Part shown: piece by piece, positions 29,109 to 42,857 of the stretch
Position numbering within the stretch: the first letter of the stretch is position 1
How the letters are laid out: every line of letters starts with the position of its first letter
Assembly: GCA_026214975.1 (NCBI GenBank)
Contig: JAOBSW010000621.1
Span: forward strand, 62,001-126,000
Source of the DNA: Gentiana macrophylla
Lineage: Eukaryota > Streptophyta > Magnoliopsida > Gentianales > Gentianaceae
Direction of reading: 5' to 3'
Length of the DNA: 64,000 nucleotides
Made by a program: the position numbers and the translations under genes
The notes under the pieces: model-generated
What the model was told of the DNA's origin: nothing
Databases searched by the model: none
Seen by the model: the letters and a program-made list of their open reading frames with translations, nothing else

Positions 29109-29842
29109 CATAGTTATCAGACCTGACCCGGTCATTAACCCGAAAAAGACATCGAGTCACCGTGTAAGTGGTTCAACCGATGAGTCACATCATATACTTA
29201 AAAAATATAGTTGAATATTCAAAACATAAAGATAAAATAAAATATGACAACCATAATCATTTTCAAAATACTCCAACAAACACAATTACAAGGTAGAGAC
29301 AACATAAAATGCTCAAATGATTATCTGTTGTGCAAGTTAAAGCGCAAATAATTAGCAATTTCTTTAGGTAAGTATTGTAGCTACTGCTTCAATTTCATAC
29401 ATTCCTTAAAAAAAACAAAACAATACTTTCAATCCATAATGAAAACAAGCTCATTCTTTTCACTTCAAGTTTTCGACCGTAAAAAAAGTTTAAATACCCC
29501 TAAATACCAATAATTATTTTCTAGAAAACAAAAAAGAATACATACTGCTGCTCGATTTAAAAAATAAATAAATTTTTGGGAGATCTGTTTGATTTCTTTT
29601 TTTGACAAAATCTGCTCGATGTTTTGATATTTATACTATTTAGAATTGAAGCTAATTTTTTTTTTAAACGGCTGGGGTTGAATGAAATCCTTATGGCACC
29701 GGGTTGATCGGTCCGACCGCCGGGTTGGACGGGTAAGAACGGTTCATTTCCTTAAACGGTCGAATGCTTGACCCGGCCCGGGTTTGAGACCGGGTCACCG
29801 GGTTGAACAGGTTCGACCACCGGGCCGGGTCTGATAACTATG
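29109..29842. mobile_element. hAT-type MITE, 734 bp, exact 8-bp target duplication
   Basis: The left terminus CATAGTTATCAGACCTGACC and the right terminus GGTCTGATAACTATG (preceded by CCGGGCC) are inverted copies over about 20-23 bp. CTTGCAGG flanks both sides exactly (29101-29108 and 29843-29850), the 8-bp duplication expected of hAT elements. Subterminal DNA is rich in GACCCGG and CCGGGTT. The interior is AT-rich and contains no transposase, so it must move, if at all, with help from an autonomous relative. Confidence 0.88.
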
Positions 29843-30053
29843 CTTGCAGGTGTTTTTTGACATTACCATCAAAACAACGTAGTTCTGAAGGAAACTACGA
29901 TTAGATCATATTCACATTACGAGTGTGTAGTTAAATCATTTGCACTTGATGATTCATTTGACCGTTTCACTTGAGATGATCCTTGCTCTAACAGCCATAT
30001 AGTCTAAGATTCCTCATTCTTTCCCCCCATTTTGGATCCAAACACATTAGAAG

Positions 30054-30502
30054 GTGGGCGACAACGGGCACCATCATGTAGTAACTTATTTCGCCACGTC
30101 CAAATTTTATAAGCAGTTTCGCGACAAAGGCAACTTCAGTCATCCGCTCCAAGAATGGGTCTATCTACCGATGAAAGGTTTAAACGGTTCCAATCCTCAG
30201 GACGAACAAAAAAAAGTCATGTTACCTAAGGAGATGCGAACTGTGGCAAAGTTGGAGAATAAAGAAATTTCCTCGCAAGAGACCTTTGAGCCGCCAAAAT
30301 AGTTTCCAAACATTGCTTTTACTATTTATCTGAGTTGTAACCCATTTATATTGTATATCCTAAACTAAACGTTTAATGACTTAACTTATTATCTTTTCAA
30401 CGTACGCACCCTCCTTCAATGGCAGCACCTTGATGAAACTTTGAGGGCTACACACAAGCTCATTCAGACTGGGGAGCAACCTGTTTTTGAAGTAAGAGTA
30501 AT
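30054..30502 (+). pseudogene. Unrecognised gene fragment (two exon-like stretches)
   Basis: An open stretch of about 82 codons ending at 30302 contains HHHVVTYFATSKFYKQFRDK and NFSHPLQEWVYLPMKGLNGS, with codon use and composition unlike the AT-rich surroundings. It has no ATG at its start. A second stretch at about 30415-30493 reads LDETLRATHKLIQTGEQPVF and ends at a GTAAGA donor. Both look like genuine protein-coding exons, but I do not recognise the protein and could not find further exons. It could be a truncated host gene or a fragment carried by a transposon. Confidence 0.33.
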
Positions 30503-30882
30503 GCAACATATTTACAAACAAAGCTTAATATTGATATTGTCGCGTATACATGCAACAAAACAAAGTCGGTTCACGATATTATCAAGTGTCTATGCAACAA
30601 AACAAAATCGGTTCACGTGATTCCTCATCCAATACACTTTTTCCTTTTTTCACTTGTGTGGTTAATTAACTTCGAAACAATATCGTTTCAAGCTCCCTAA
30701 AAAAACCAAAGCAAAAATTATTGTTAGATTTATTTCACAAAATAAACATATGATTGGGTCCCCTCCATATATATCATTTCATTCAATTTAGTACTTATGA
30801 GAAATATAGTAATACTTTTTGTTTTTTTGGAAAAATAATAATACTTTTAAGTTGGTAATAACCTATGATCATCATAATTTAA

Positions 30883-31068
30883 GGACCCCGATCCTCTGCT
30901 GTAAAAGGCAAACAGCAGGGGCTGTTGTGATACAAAACGATATCATTTTGTGCACAAACGACACCGTTTGGTTCCGATCTAAAAAAAATAAAAAATCATG
31001 CTCAAAACGGTATCATTCATGGCCGTTTGGGATTTCACAAGACACCACTGCATGAGAGGATCGCAATT
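30883..31068. mobile_element. MITE-like sequence upstream of the CW gene
   Basis: CCCCGATCCTCTGCTG on the left and CTGCATGAGAGGATCGCAAT on the right are loosely inverted. The interior contains AACGACACCGTTTGG and the related AAACGGTATCATTC and AAACGATATCATTTT in different orientations. No target duplication was fixed. It ends about 530 bp before the CW gene's start codon and so lies in its putative promoter region. Confidence 0.4.
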
Positions 31069-31601
31069 CCATAATTTAAATGCTTAATTAACTAAAATAA
31101 CTGCCATAAAATATTGAAAACGTTGATAAAGGTGTTTCTTTTTGTTCCTTGAGTTAAATGACAAACTTATCCAGAAGCAAAAAGTAATAATGATAAGTGT
31201 CAAATATGTAACATTAACGCGGGTGCGGGTTAAATTAGATATTTACACCACCAGCTCACCCGATATTCAATTAAATAATTAATTTCTAAACGCTATTCTT
31301 TCTCTCTCCTTAATTTTCTTCTGTTCTATGTTCTTCAATTTCGGCCTCCTTCTTCTTCTTCTGAGTTCGTCTTCCAGCTGGATCCTGTTGTAGTTTTTTC
31401 CCACAGAGATCGTAGAATATTGTTTTCAATTCACAAAGTCTGTTTAGTTTGGTGGAATTGACGTTCTAAACTGAGTCAAAACGGTTATTTAATTATATAT
31501 TTATCAGATTGAGCTTGTGAAAATCATATTGGGATTGGTTGATTGTGATAGTGATTGAGAGGTGTCGTTGTTTGTTTCATGTGAGGTGAATTTGAATTTA
31601 A

Positions 31602-34600
31602 ATGATCTCGGTTGGAAATAGGGATGGGAGGAAGAAGGTATTGGAATTAGGATTTGGAAGTAGAGAAGATATGAAAGGAAGTGAGCTGGAAGAAGGAGAA
31701 GCTGGATTTATCGATCTCAATGACGATGATGAGAATAATTCTTCCACAATTGACCCTGATGTTGCTCTTTCTTATATTGTAAGTTGCTTTAGCTTCTTCA
31801 TGTTCTTTGTTTGTTTGTGTTTGAGCTCTATTTTTATTTTTATTTTTTTGATTTTTTGTTCATCTTTCTAAGTTGAGATCATTTTGCTATTGCTTCAAAG
31901 TTCAATCTGAAGAATATTTATTGTAATACCACATTTTGTTTGACTTTTAGCTGTATACATCCATCTTTGGTGTTTAAGTCCATGGATTGTTTGTTTCTGT
32001 GTGAACTATTTTTTTTCTTTTCTAATTTGAGCTCATGTTGCTATAGTTATTAAGTTCAAATTAAAGAATTCTTCGTGTAAAACTAAATTTTGCTCTCTGA
32101 TTGTTTTCTGCAAAGCCTTAATTCAGGACTTGCTGGGCCCTACTTACCTAATTTTTCCTAATATTTCCACTTTGTGCAAGCATATTGGAGCATTCACCTA
32201 TGAAATTTATCAAAGTCCAGAATTTCTTTTTCCGTTCTGGCTCTCAAATGCGTTCTGTGCGACTTAGAATTATTCTTTAATTTTCTTTTTAATTATGATC
32301 TAGCAATTAAGACGTGAGATGAACTTAATTGGCGCATAAAGAAAGTAATCCTAACAAAGGATTGAGTGTGTATGACAAATATGGAAACAATTGCGATTAG
32401 TTGGGTGTTGATTGTTGCATTTTAGGATTATAGATTTGCATCTCTCTTCACCAAGGGCAGAGAACATTATAATTTAAAACGGTGAGGTGTATGTTGAAAG
32501 AACTGGACTGGGCATACATTGAATCCTGATTACTTGCTAAGACGATGTTTTATGCATTATTATGTTTCCAATAAAGTTTTTTTTTTCTTTCATTTTTTTC
32601 ATGCAACTTTGTATTGTTTGAAGGATGAGAAACTTCAGGATGTGTTGGGACATTTTCAAAAGGATTTTGAAGGCGGGGTGTCAGCAGAGAACTTAGGTAT
32701 GTTGTATAAATAGCCATAATTTTGTGTATTAACTGTATTGATGTAGTTGAAGAGTGGCATGCTTGTTACAGGTGCGAAATTTGGTGGGTATGGTTCGTTT
32801 TTGCCTTCATATCAACGGTCTCCTTCCTGGTCTCACCCAAGGACTCCTACAGAGTATAATCAATATGGATCAAGGTCAATCGATAATGGGCAGCTCCAGG
32901 TAGATATGTCATAACATGTTGAAATAGATTGTGTTTTCTACAGAACAAACCTATTTCAGTGATCTGAACCAAGATATTTTGCAGAATGGTCAGACAAATT
33001 CTTTGTACTCATCACCAGATATCATTTCTTCGAATTCGGTGACTCGGCTAAGACCTGCCTCTCGTTATGATCAAATGAACCCGCGACCAAATCATGGCAA
33101 GGAGTTGACTTCAAAATCTGAACTCCCAAACTCCGCTAATTTATCTGATCAGAAAAGCTGGAAGGTTCGCATAAAAGTTGGCAAAGATGATTTGATATCT
33201 CAGAAATATGCTGACATCTACAGTGGACTTGGTCTTGATGTCTCCCCCTCATCATCACTGAATGAAAGTCCAATCGAGAGTGAAGGGCTGCATCATGACC
33301 TTCCGGATATCCCAGATGAATCTCTTTCCCGTATCCTCCAGGTTCTTATCTTGTATTGGCATCTATAAAGCACATGTTTATTGCTAGGGGGGCAAGTAAA
33401 TAGCATTGAATAAACAGTAAGGTTATTTCAAGAGCTCATTTGAAGTGTAGCGGTGCTCCACTTTTTACCGTATACCCATGTCCGAGATGCTCTTGCAGGA
33501 ACAGCTTGACTTGTTGCCCTCCATATATAGTAATAGTATTTCTTTTTATGTGGGGGGAGGGGTTAATAGTATTTGAACTTGCGTTCTTTTTATCTAATTA
33601 TATGGGTCTATGTGTCAGGCCTTAACTGTTAAGACTCAAAAGCACCCTAGCTATCCATTTCCTTGACTGGCCCTGGATGAAACATATATATATTTTTTTT
33701 TTACCAAGAAGCTGCGGCCTTGAGGTCATTGTGGAGCTCTTACTTTGTTTCCATGCTAAATAATTAATTTACTTAAAAGCTGTATATGTTTGGGGAATCT
33801 AACTTGTTAAAGTTAACAGTTCCTTTTTTTTTCTTTCCGGAATCTCATTGACTACATTAATTTCCAGATTATGACATCGGCCACTTTATCTGGGAGACTA
33901 CTCTTATCTCCTCTATCTGATGAACTTATTTGCTTGACTGAAAAAGAATGGATTACTGGTGAGAGCGAACTCAAAACTCTAGATACAGCAAATCAAGGGA
34001 GTTCTAGGATGGGAGCAGATGGTTCTGACCTTAGAATGACTGATAGAGAGATTGGTAACAAGCCGAAGTCAATCGAGCAAAGTTCTGTTTCAGTATCACC
34101 AACATATAATAATAAGTATATTTCTCATGCAACAAGTGTAGTGCCAAAGAAGGAAACTGGTTTAGACATTCGTTCTTATGACAAACTCATTTCTAGTACA
34201 ATGAAACTTCCACTTTTGTCTGACGCTGATGGAGCAGATTTCAAAAAAAATAGCGTGAAGACTAAGATTGAATCGAAGGTTTCTGCAAAAGGTCAGGTGA
34301 AAAGTGATGCATTCTCAGATGTGGTAGAAAGAAAGGTGCCTGAGCCTGTGGCCTCCTTTGAGAACGGTCGGGCAAACAAAAATAGTAAGAAAAGTAGTGT
34401 AAGTGGAAAGGCTGTAGTTAGTCGGAAAGCAAAATGTTCCAATGAAAACTTGGCTTACCGTAAAAGAGAAGTAAATTGCACAGACGAGGAAGATGAGTTG
34501 GCAATGAAAAATGGGGAACATGTTGGTCAAGATGAAATATCTGTCAGAGCAGATACTGTTCATACTCCGCTGCAGACAGTCATTGAGAAAAAAATAGATT

Positions 34601-37600
34601 ATGGTGACGATAGTCTAGAATTGCATCCTGGTGAGGTGCCATTATCTTCTGTGCGTGAGAATAGAGCAAATGGGGATCACAATATTGTTGCACAAGATGT
34701 GATGTATCAAGAAGATGGCATATTGAATAATTCTCCTAAGTCGCACCAAAGTAAATCATTTTTAAGTGATTCTGAGAATTTGATGAAGGGCCTTGGTAAC
34801 ACCGTCGAAGGATACAAAGAATGTATTGGGGACGTAGAACTGGAAAAGGATAAGTATAACATAGAGACAGAGGAAATGCCGTCCATACAGACAGGCAAGG
34901 GCTCTGTGGTACAAGAAACGAGAAACTTAAACAAATCTATCAACATATCAAAAGAGAAATCCATGGGGAAAAAGATTGTGGACTTATCTCCTTTGGATCG
35001 TCGGGGTTTAGCCTCAAATGTGTCTCACTATGCTGGAAAAGGCCCGAATCCTGACGCATCCACAACTGCAGAGGCTCCTCTTCTTAATGAAGATTGGGTC
35101 CTGTGCGATAAGTGCCATAAATGGAGGATTCTTCCACTGGGAACTAATCCAACGAGTCTCCCTGAGAAGTGGGTTTGTAGCATGCTTGACTGGCTGTAAG
35201 TTCTCTCACTTCTTTCATTGCATTGTTATTGTGCATTGTGGTCAAATCACGTTGGGAGGGGGAGTCACATTGTTCTGTATTTTTGTATCCAGGATAGATT
35301 GCTTATTGCTGTTTTCTTGATATGCTACTAGGTCTAACTTTCCCTCTTCCTGGTTAAACTTCAGATTCCCTTATGTAGCTAACTTAACTGTATATGAATT
35401 TAGGAGCCATCTTTCTCTCAAACTCTCTTGAAAATTGTGTGTCTCAACCTGGTTTTATGGCTCTTGTATCCATAAAAATTTAAGCTTCCTAGTTGGTTCA
35501 CCTTTTTTTAGGCCTGGAATGAATCATTGCGACATCAGTCAGGATGACACGACACTAGCGTTGAGGGCAACCCAGGCTTCTACTTCTGGGAGTAAACAAA
35601 GTCAGCAACCTCTTTCTTCTAAGAATATTTCGGTAGTGCCCACAGGAGATGCTCGGAGGTCCACTGAGGATTACCAATGTTCTGGCATAATAGAAACTCT
35701 TGAAGTGAAAATGAACCACACGGTTAAAGATGTAGCAAAAGGAACTATTCAGGAAAACTCCCCATTTGTTGGAAACTCCAAGAAGCGGGTTCATGAATCT
35801 ACAAAAACTAGAAGCTTAAACGACATAGACAACTCTCCTTCAATTAATGACTTTGGATATCACCATGCTGGACAGACTTCTTCTTTATTGGAGGGCAGCT
35901 ACTGTGAAGAAAATCAGAGCATACGTCTGCAGAATTATTCTGATAAAGGTAAGCTGGCATTTTAAACTTATTCTGAATGGGAAATATTTGTTTATGTCAG
36001 TTGTGCATAATTCTGCATAAAATAAACATGTACTGATGGTGCAGAAATGTGAAACTATGTTAAATTCTTTGTCTTGGTATTACTTCATATATGCAACGGG
36101 TTTTCAAGTTAATTTCTATCATTTCTTGTATGGAAAAATTCCTATGCAACGGCCTACATTTTTTTTTCATATTGAAAATTTAATTATATAAATTCTAAGT
36201 AGTTATATGTGTGTCTGCAGATGATATATTGAAGCCCAAAATAAACAACAAGAAGGATAATGAAATAGATGGAAAGAGGGCTTCTAAGAAAATAAAGATG
36301 GGAGATATTCATCTAAAGGATGAAAATTATACTTCAGACAGTAGGTTGTCTAATATTCCATCGGGTAAGGGTCGTCATGACAACAACCGTTTCAGGATTT
36401 CCAAAGGCGGTATAAAGAATTTGTCTGGCTCATCTGAAAGGCCAGAAGTCCTGAACTCCATCAGTTCAGATGACGGTTCACAGCATTTGGCTGTGCACCG
36501 TCTCGATGATAACATGAAGGAGCGGAAAGTGAATGACGCCCTCAAATCTGATGGTAATGATATGCGTCTACCTGGTTCCGAGAATCATTCTTCAAGAAGC
36601 AGGGGTATGTTGACGGAACACCATGAAACTGATGAAAGGATACCAAAGAAAGCCCGAGTTTCTAAATCTGAAGGAAAAGACCGCAAAAGACAATCAGATT
36701 ATTCTGGAAGTGCAAAAAAGATTTCTAGAGGTACTGAGGACATTTTAGGCCATGATCTAGTCAGTACAGCATCTCAACAGGGCACAGATGCTGTAGAGCC
36801 TTTGAGAAAGGATCTAGGCCTAATGCAGCCTTCGGTGGCTGCTACTTCTAGCTCCTCAAAATTATCTAGCTCACTTAGAAGTAAAGCAGGTCTTAATGAA
36901 ATGAAAGACTCACCTATAGAATCAGTATCTTCATCTCCATTACGGGCGCCCGGTGTGGGGCATTTCAACCACACTAAGAGAGATGTTACACCTAATCACG
37001 ATGATGTTGGCTTCTTTCAACGAGCCAGTCGGCCCAGTCCTAAAATATCTTCTCATGATGAACCTATATTTGATACTGATCAAACAGGGAAAATTAGATC
37101 TGATGACAATATGCATCATTTAGAAAGTGTTAAAATTAAGACAGAAACATCTCCTCATTCTACAGCCCAAGACTTAAATGATTGCAATGTCCGGTCACCA
37201 GATCAAGGGATGCAAAATGCTCGGCAGATGGAGACTTTAAGTCAAAATCACAATGAGAAAAGGGAGAGGGAAAGGAATGTCAGTCGGTATTCTGGTCACT
37301 CAAAGAAGGCAGGGAAAGGACCGTCTTCAAGATCAAAAGAAAAGAAACAGGTTTCAAGATCTGTATGTGATAACGGTAAGGTTAGCCATTTTGATCCGGT
37401 TGATGTACCTCTATATGAGGAGAAGACCAAGGTGGGAAGTAACAAATCGCAGGGGATGCGTAGTGTCTCTTGTGATAGAACAGATAAGAGTCATGTTTCC
37501 AAAAAAGATTCTGCGGTAGATTGTAAAGAAGAAATTCCAACGAAAGTTGGGGTTCATGACGGTACAGGTGCTAGAGGAGATGCAATTCCATGTCAAGATG

Positions 37601-40015
37601 TGAAGCAGAAAGTGCTGCACAACTCGGAAAGTGGAAGATCATCAAGGAGTCTGTATTCAGATAATACAATAACAGGTGTTTCAGAAAGAGGGAAATCAAA
37701 CACGAAGCATCCTTCTTTGAGAGGTCAAAGTGAGTCGACAACAAATCTCCAACCAGTTGTTGAATTGAAGAAAGAAAATGGCAGTGCAAACGATAATGAT
37801 GAGCAGTCAAAGGCATTAAAGCAGCCGAAAAGACCTGAAAAGCTGAACGTAAACCAACAAACGAGTACGAGAAATTCAAATTCCTCTATCCATAAGGGGC
37901 GGGCTGTTGGCGAGTCAAAGGATTCTTCAAGTCAAGCTGTTACTAATGCTGTTAGAGAGGCAAAGGACCTAAAGCACATGGCTGATCGTCTCAAGGTTCT
38001 TATACTTTATGCTGATTCTGATTCGGGTTTTCGACATTCATCATCTATAGTGGAAGTGGCTTCTTAATTTTTCTCTTCTTTTTTCCCTCAGAATTCTGGA
38101 TCAACAGAAAGTACCGGGCTATATTTCCAAGCTGCTCTTAAATTTCTGCATGGTGCCTGTTTGTTAGAATCTTGCAGCAGTGAAAACGGAAAACAAACCA
38201 AGATTCAGTCGATGGAAATGTATAGCAGTACCGCAAAGCTATGCGAGTAAGCTCACTATTTAATGTTTTTTCCCTATTAAAATGAATTTTTATAGTTCTA
38301 TTAAGTTGCCTTATTTTGGAAATGTTGCTCTGTTCTTGTGTTTTCAGTTCGGGAGTTGTAATCATTTTGGTTTATTCAGTTGCGATGTAGTGAATTTATG
38401 GTTTACATTACCTGTTCAAAGCAATCTTCTGGGATTTTGGTTTATCAGTTTTTTTTTCATGATACCCCCTTCCCTTCCCTCCCTCCCTCCTCCACAAAAA
38501 AATGAGGCAAAAGAAAACCTCTTTATTGTTATATACAAGCTGGGGATATATCTGGATTTTTGTTGCTAATTTGTTGGTGTAAGGATGTTTGAAAGCCATG
38601 TACCATCCCTCTTAGCATTTTAGAACTTATCCTGCTTGTGTTCTGTTTGGATGTTCTCAGGTTTTGTGCTCATGAATATGAGAAATCTAAAGATATGGCT
38701 GCTGCTGCCCTGGCCTATAAATGTGTGGAGGTTGCATATATGCGTGTAATTTATACCTCCCACACTGGCGTAAATAAAGTCCGGAATGAGGTGCAAACAG
38801 CTTTGCAGCTTGTTCCTACAGGTACTTCACTAAAATTTGTATTAGCAAATGATCACTCTGATCCGACTGCATGTCCACACAAACGACAATCAAGCCGTTA
38901 TTCTACAGTTTTTGTTTGTTTGTCATAAATCCTTTATTCTACGGTTGTGTATGTAATACTATGTATGCAATTTTATTGAAAGTGTGACTTTGTTGTTGCT
39001 TCACTCTGGCTTTAAATTGTTAGAGGCATTTGAGTTCAAAATAATCTTCAAAATCAATTAGAAGATAATTGAAGCATGGAATCTTTCTTCCTTTTTCTTT
39101 TGGGGAGAAAAATCAACTTACAAGGCATCATTATTTTAGGAAATTTGCCGGAAAGTTGAGAGATTCAAGGACTTGGCTTTCTTGCATAGTTGCATGTGAA
39201 AGAATTGTGCAAGTTTTGAAATGAGAATATTCGCTGAAAGGAATCCCTATATAATTTGTTTAAAGGAATCCCTGTATTCTAGTATATGTACGAGGTTGTC
39301 CTTGGTTTTCGAGTTTTCACGCAGCTTGTAGTTGTACTCATTATTTTCGTTTAATAGGTGACTCTCCTTCGTCATCTGCTTCGGATATCGACAATTTAAA
39401 CAATGCAGCTATTGTTGACAAGGCAATAGCATCAAAGGGTGTTGGTTCTCCCCAAGTTGCCGGAACTCAAGTTTTGACGGCCCGTAACCGATCTAGTTGT
39501 TTGCATCTGATTCGATTTGTAAGTATAGTCACACTGTTATACCTTTATTTTGAACTCATATGGCAAAACTCTAGGATAGAGTAATTGTAGAAAATGAAAA
39601 AGGCAGATGTTTGGTATGACTAATGGATATCCTGGCTTTACATAGTTTGATAGTAGAAAGTACATACGACCTTCACCCCCTGTTGTCCCATCCCCATGCA
39701 ATTTCAAAATGTTGATTGTCCATCCTATGATAGTTGACCAATTTCTTTATTTCCCAACACTTAAGTTTTGAACTTTTTCCGAATGACAGATTAAGGGCAT
39801 TTTATCGTCAATTGATGAGAACGCATGTTTTTGTTTTCCAGGCGCAGGAGGTTACTTTTGCAATGGAAGCCTCTAGAAAATCACGGTCTAGATTAGGAGA
39901 GGTCCAAAGCAAAGAGGGTATTTCTTCTGTTAAAAGAGCCCTTGATTTCAACTTTCAAGATGTGGACGGATTACTGCATCTTGTTCGGGTGGCTATGGAG
40001 GCAATCAACCGCTGA
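31602..40015 (+). CDS. CW-type zinc-finger nuclear protein (11 exons, about 1641 aa)
   Basis: Large plant-specific nuclear protein with a CW zinc finger, a domain known in other proteins to read methylated histone H3 lysine 4. Exons: 31602-31778, 32624-32696, 32772-32899, 32985-33341, 33868-35195, 35512-35948, 36221-37995, 38092-38246, 38661-38821, 39358-39518, 39842-40015; phases agree throughout. The N-terminus has the family's acidic motif (ELEEGEAGFIDLND) and ALSYI-DEKLQDVLGHFQKDF, then a conserved WKVRIKVGKDDL block. The CW finger, about residues 652-697, has W655, C658, C661, W664, C682 and C694, and is split by the intron after exon 5 (DWL|PGMNHC). A long Ser/Lys-rich disordered stretch with many basic NLS-like runs follows (exon 7). 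The C-terminus (HEYEKSKDMAAAALAYKCVE ... VDGLLHLVRVAMEAINR) is a conserved helical module. It probably corresponds to the Arabidopsis At3g62900 family. No break was seen. Confidence 0.88.
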
Positions 40016-40823
40016 ATGCGTGGTTATATTTTTGATATTAATCATAATCTTGATATAATATATTTTTCTTCAGGATTTTTCAGTCAACATGGCTAAAAGT
40101 AGCAGTTGGTGTCTAGTTCTAGGAAGTTGTGTGCAATGAGTTTAATTTCTTATATATCTGTATAGTAGTAATAGTTGATTCATTTACCTGTACATTGTAT
40201 TTCATTGGGCTTTAGGCTTTTAATTTATTGAAAGATTTTTACTTACAATTCACGACATGTATGCGTATTTTGTAACTGTATATACCTTCTTTCAAGTCTG
40301 ATGATGATTGCAGATATAAAGGATACAGACAGATGCGTTTGATCACATAATCCAGGTAATTTCTAGCAAATCTCGTCTCTATTATTTCAGAGGAAGTGAA
40401 TTCTGAACTTTATCAAACACGCTTTTTTGTTTGTTTATTTCCAGGTGGATTGGTTTTGACATGAATCCGTTAGCTCGCAAAGAACACATATCCATTGACA
40501 TATCAAACTGTATGTGCCTCCAAGCTCAATGTATGCATATAATCATTGAATTGCTAGTTCATAAATGATATATCCACAACTCTAGATGCCATACCTTTTT
40601 CATAATTATGATCTACGCCTGTTGATCCGTGGGAACCACTAATCAATCAACGGATGTAGATGATGGTTGTGGCTTTTGAGTGTGCGGATGTATCATTCTC
40701 GTGATTTTTTTTTTTATTATTTTTTTTACTATAGGTTGCATGAATAAGCTTGTTAGTTGTTACTCTCTTGATGTAGAGAATTACACTACGTATCTCAATT
40801 GAAAGAATGATCTGCAGATCATA

Positions 40824-40863
<40 letters not shown>

Positions 40864-41180
40864 ACACTGTATTGCAGGTGAGATTTTACTTTGTTCTAGG
40901 TCAGTATGCAAAATGTATCAATGCGCTCCCTTAAAGTTGCATTTGATATTCTTAGAAAATACCAGGAAATTTTCCTTGATTCAAATCTCCGAAATTGGAT
41001 GCCTTTTTTTCTTTTTTTTCGGGATTATAATCCTTTTACCCATGGTGTTTATTTTCCATTTCAAATTTTTGTTTACCAAGAAGATTGTACTACTTGTGTT
41101 GCAGCCTAAGTACTAGGGTCACAACTGGAAATTAACTGTACTGGGCAGTTAAAAAAAAAAAAAAAAAAACCTCAATTTCA
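40016..41180. other. 3' flank of the CW gene and intergenic DNA with (CA)n
   Basis: The first few hundred bases are AT-rich and fit a 3' untranslated region. A (CA)n microsatellite of about 36 bp lies at 40825-40860, and a poly-A run at 41151-41169. No further coding region is supported; the two overlapping short frames at 40906-41116 have no family resemblance. Confidence 0.6.
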
Positions 41181-41195
41181 AAGTTTCCTTTGACG

Positions 41196-41800
41196 TAGGG
41201 CTGTAAGCGAGTCAAACTATTCGTGAGTAGCTCGAGATCGACTTGACTCAAATCGGCTTAAATTAGTTCGAATTTGAAATCGACTCGACTCGAAGATTAA
41301 ACGAACGATACTCGAGGAATGCAGTACTCAATTGCTCGCGAGCAAACTCGAATATATATCTATATATATTAAAAAGCATATATGGATATCTATACACGTA
41401 TACATACATATATGTTATTGTTATTATTAGATATTTGTGTGCATCTTTATATTTGTAGTCATTAGTCTATAAAATGTTGAAGTTTTTATCGATTTTATGT
41501 CATTTGTATGTTGAGATATATCAAATACATTGTTTGGTACTCAATAAAATATTATTTTGATCTTGAATATAAAAGATTATGTTGTAATTGGTCGAAATAA
41601 CCCTTTTTGTTATAATCAAGTGATAATTTGAATTATTTTTTAGTTAAGTTTCGAAACGTATTAGACTCGATAAGCTCGATGAAAAACTCGAGCTCGGCTT
41701 GAGTTCATAAAAATTCCTTGAATCTCGGTTTGAGCTCGTGTTCGAACTTGAGCTCGAGAATATTTTAAATTGCTCGACTTTGTTTAGAAAGAATCTCGAT
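41196..41800. mobile_element. Fragment of a hAT-like element (TAGGGCTGTAAGCGAG end)
   Basis: The left end TAGGGCTGTAAGCGAGTC has the form of a common plant hAT MITE terminus (TAGGGGTGTAAACGAG). It is followed by repeated GACTCGACTCGAA and CTCGAG-type motifs, and similar CTCGAGCTCGGCTTGAG motifs recur at 41680-41770 in opposite sense. The expected right terminus is not recognisable, so the element is truncated or diverged. Confidence 0.5.
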
Positions 41801-42857
41801 TCAACTCTCTACTGCTTTTTACTTCTAACCAGAAGGGCAAGCACATTTCTTTTCTTGGCTAAGAGAAACGGTTGTTGCACGTAGAAAAACCCAACAAATA
41901 TATGTCCATGGTCACGGAGAAATCATAGAGCAGACCATAGAGAATTTCCATATTTGCACAGAGAATTTCTTTTGGGTTTCTTTGTGCAATGAGGTTTTAT
42001 GTGTTCAATAATGATTTTCCTATAGGGTTTTGTGTGCTACAATTGTTTCTCTGTGGATCGGGAATGGTACTTTTTCATCATTGAATATAAAAGTATCTCT
42101 TTATAATTAATTATTAATTGGTTTTCTTTAAAGGAGTTGTTATTCCGAAAACTGTTAAAATATAGCAATATGGAAAGAAGACATTTTTTTGTCATACATT
42201 TTGTTATTTGTCATTGTCCCTCTTAATTTTATAATTGTGCTCTTGCTAGATTGTCTCTTACCAACACAAAGCACATGCATCACTAGATAAAACATTCACC
42301 AAAACCAATTTCATAAACAACGACAAGTAGCGGATCCAGATTTTTTTTTAACAAAAGTTTATAATATTTTAAAATGTAGAGTTCTTTTTTCTAAGAATCC
42401 GACGCATTGAACACTGCGCCTATGAGGCAGCCATCCAAGCTTATTGTACATGGGATAGAGTCGTTCGTGAATAAGTTTGAGTTTGATTCGTATAAAGTCT
42501 CATTCGTTTCATCGTTTAATTAAGCGAGTTGGGTTCAACGTATTAGTATGATGCTACTCGTCTACTCCTCACCAATCTAGTTGATAAAAGTATGAGTGAA
42601 CGGCAATTCCGAAAATCAAACCAGTCGACCAGACCAATTTAAACTAAAACCGAAAAATCATAAATCATGGTTTTCCAGTTAGTTTTCATATAACTAAAAA
42701 TTAACAGTTTAATATAATTTAGATTCCATTTGAAAAAATTCAAATCATTTTGAATCGGATCAAACCGGATACCTTCTTTTTAAATTAATAATATAAACTA
42801 TCTGCCTGCTTGACGCGTTCCAATTTAGTCCGTATATATTTTGTAATGGGAAATGGT

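Noticed and set aside
36774..37879. Minus-strand open frames within the CW gene
   Set aside because: They lie opposite a 1.77-kb coding exon with consistent phase and family similarity; they are antisense shadows.
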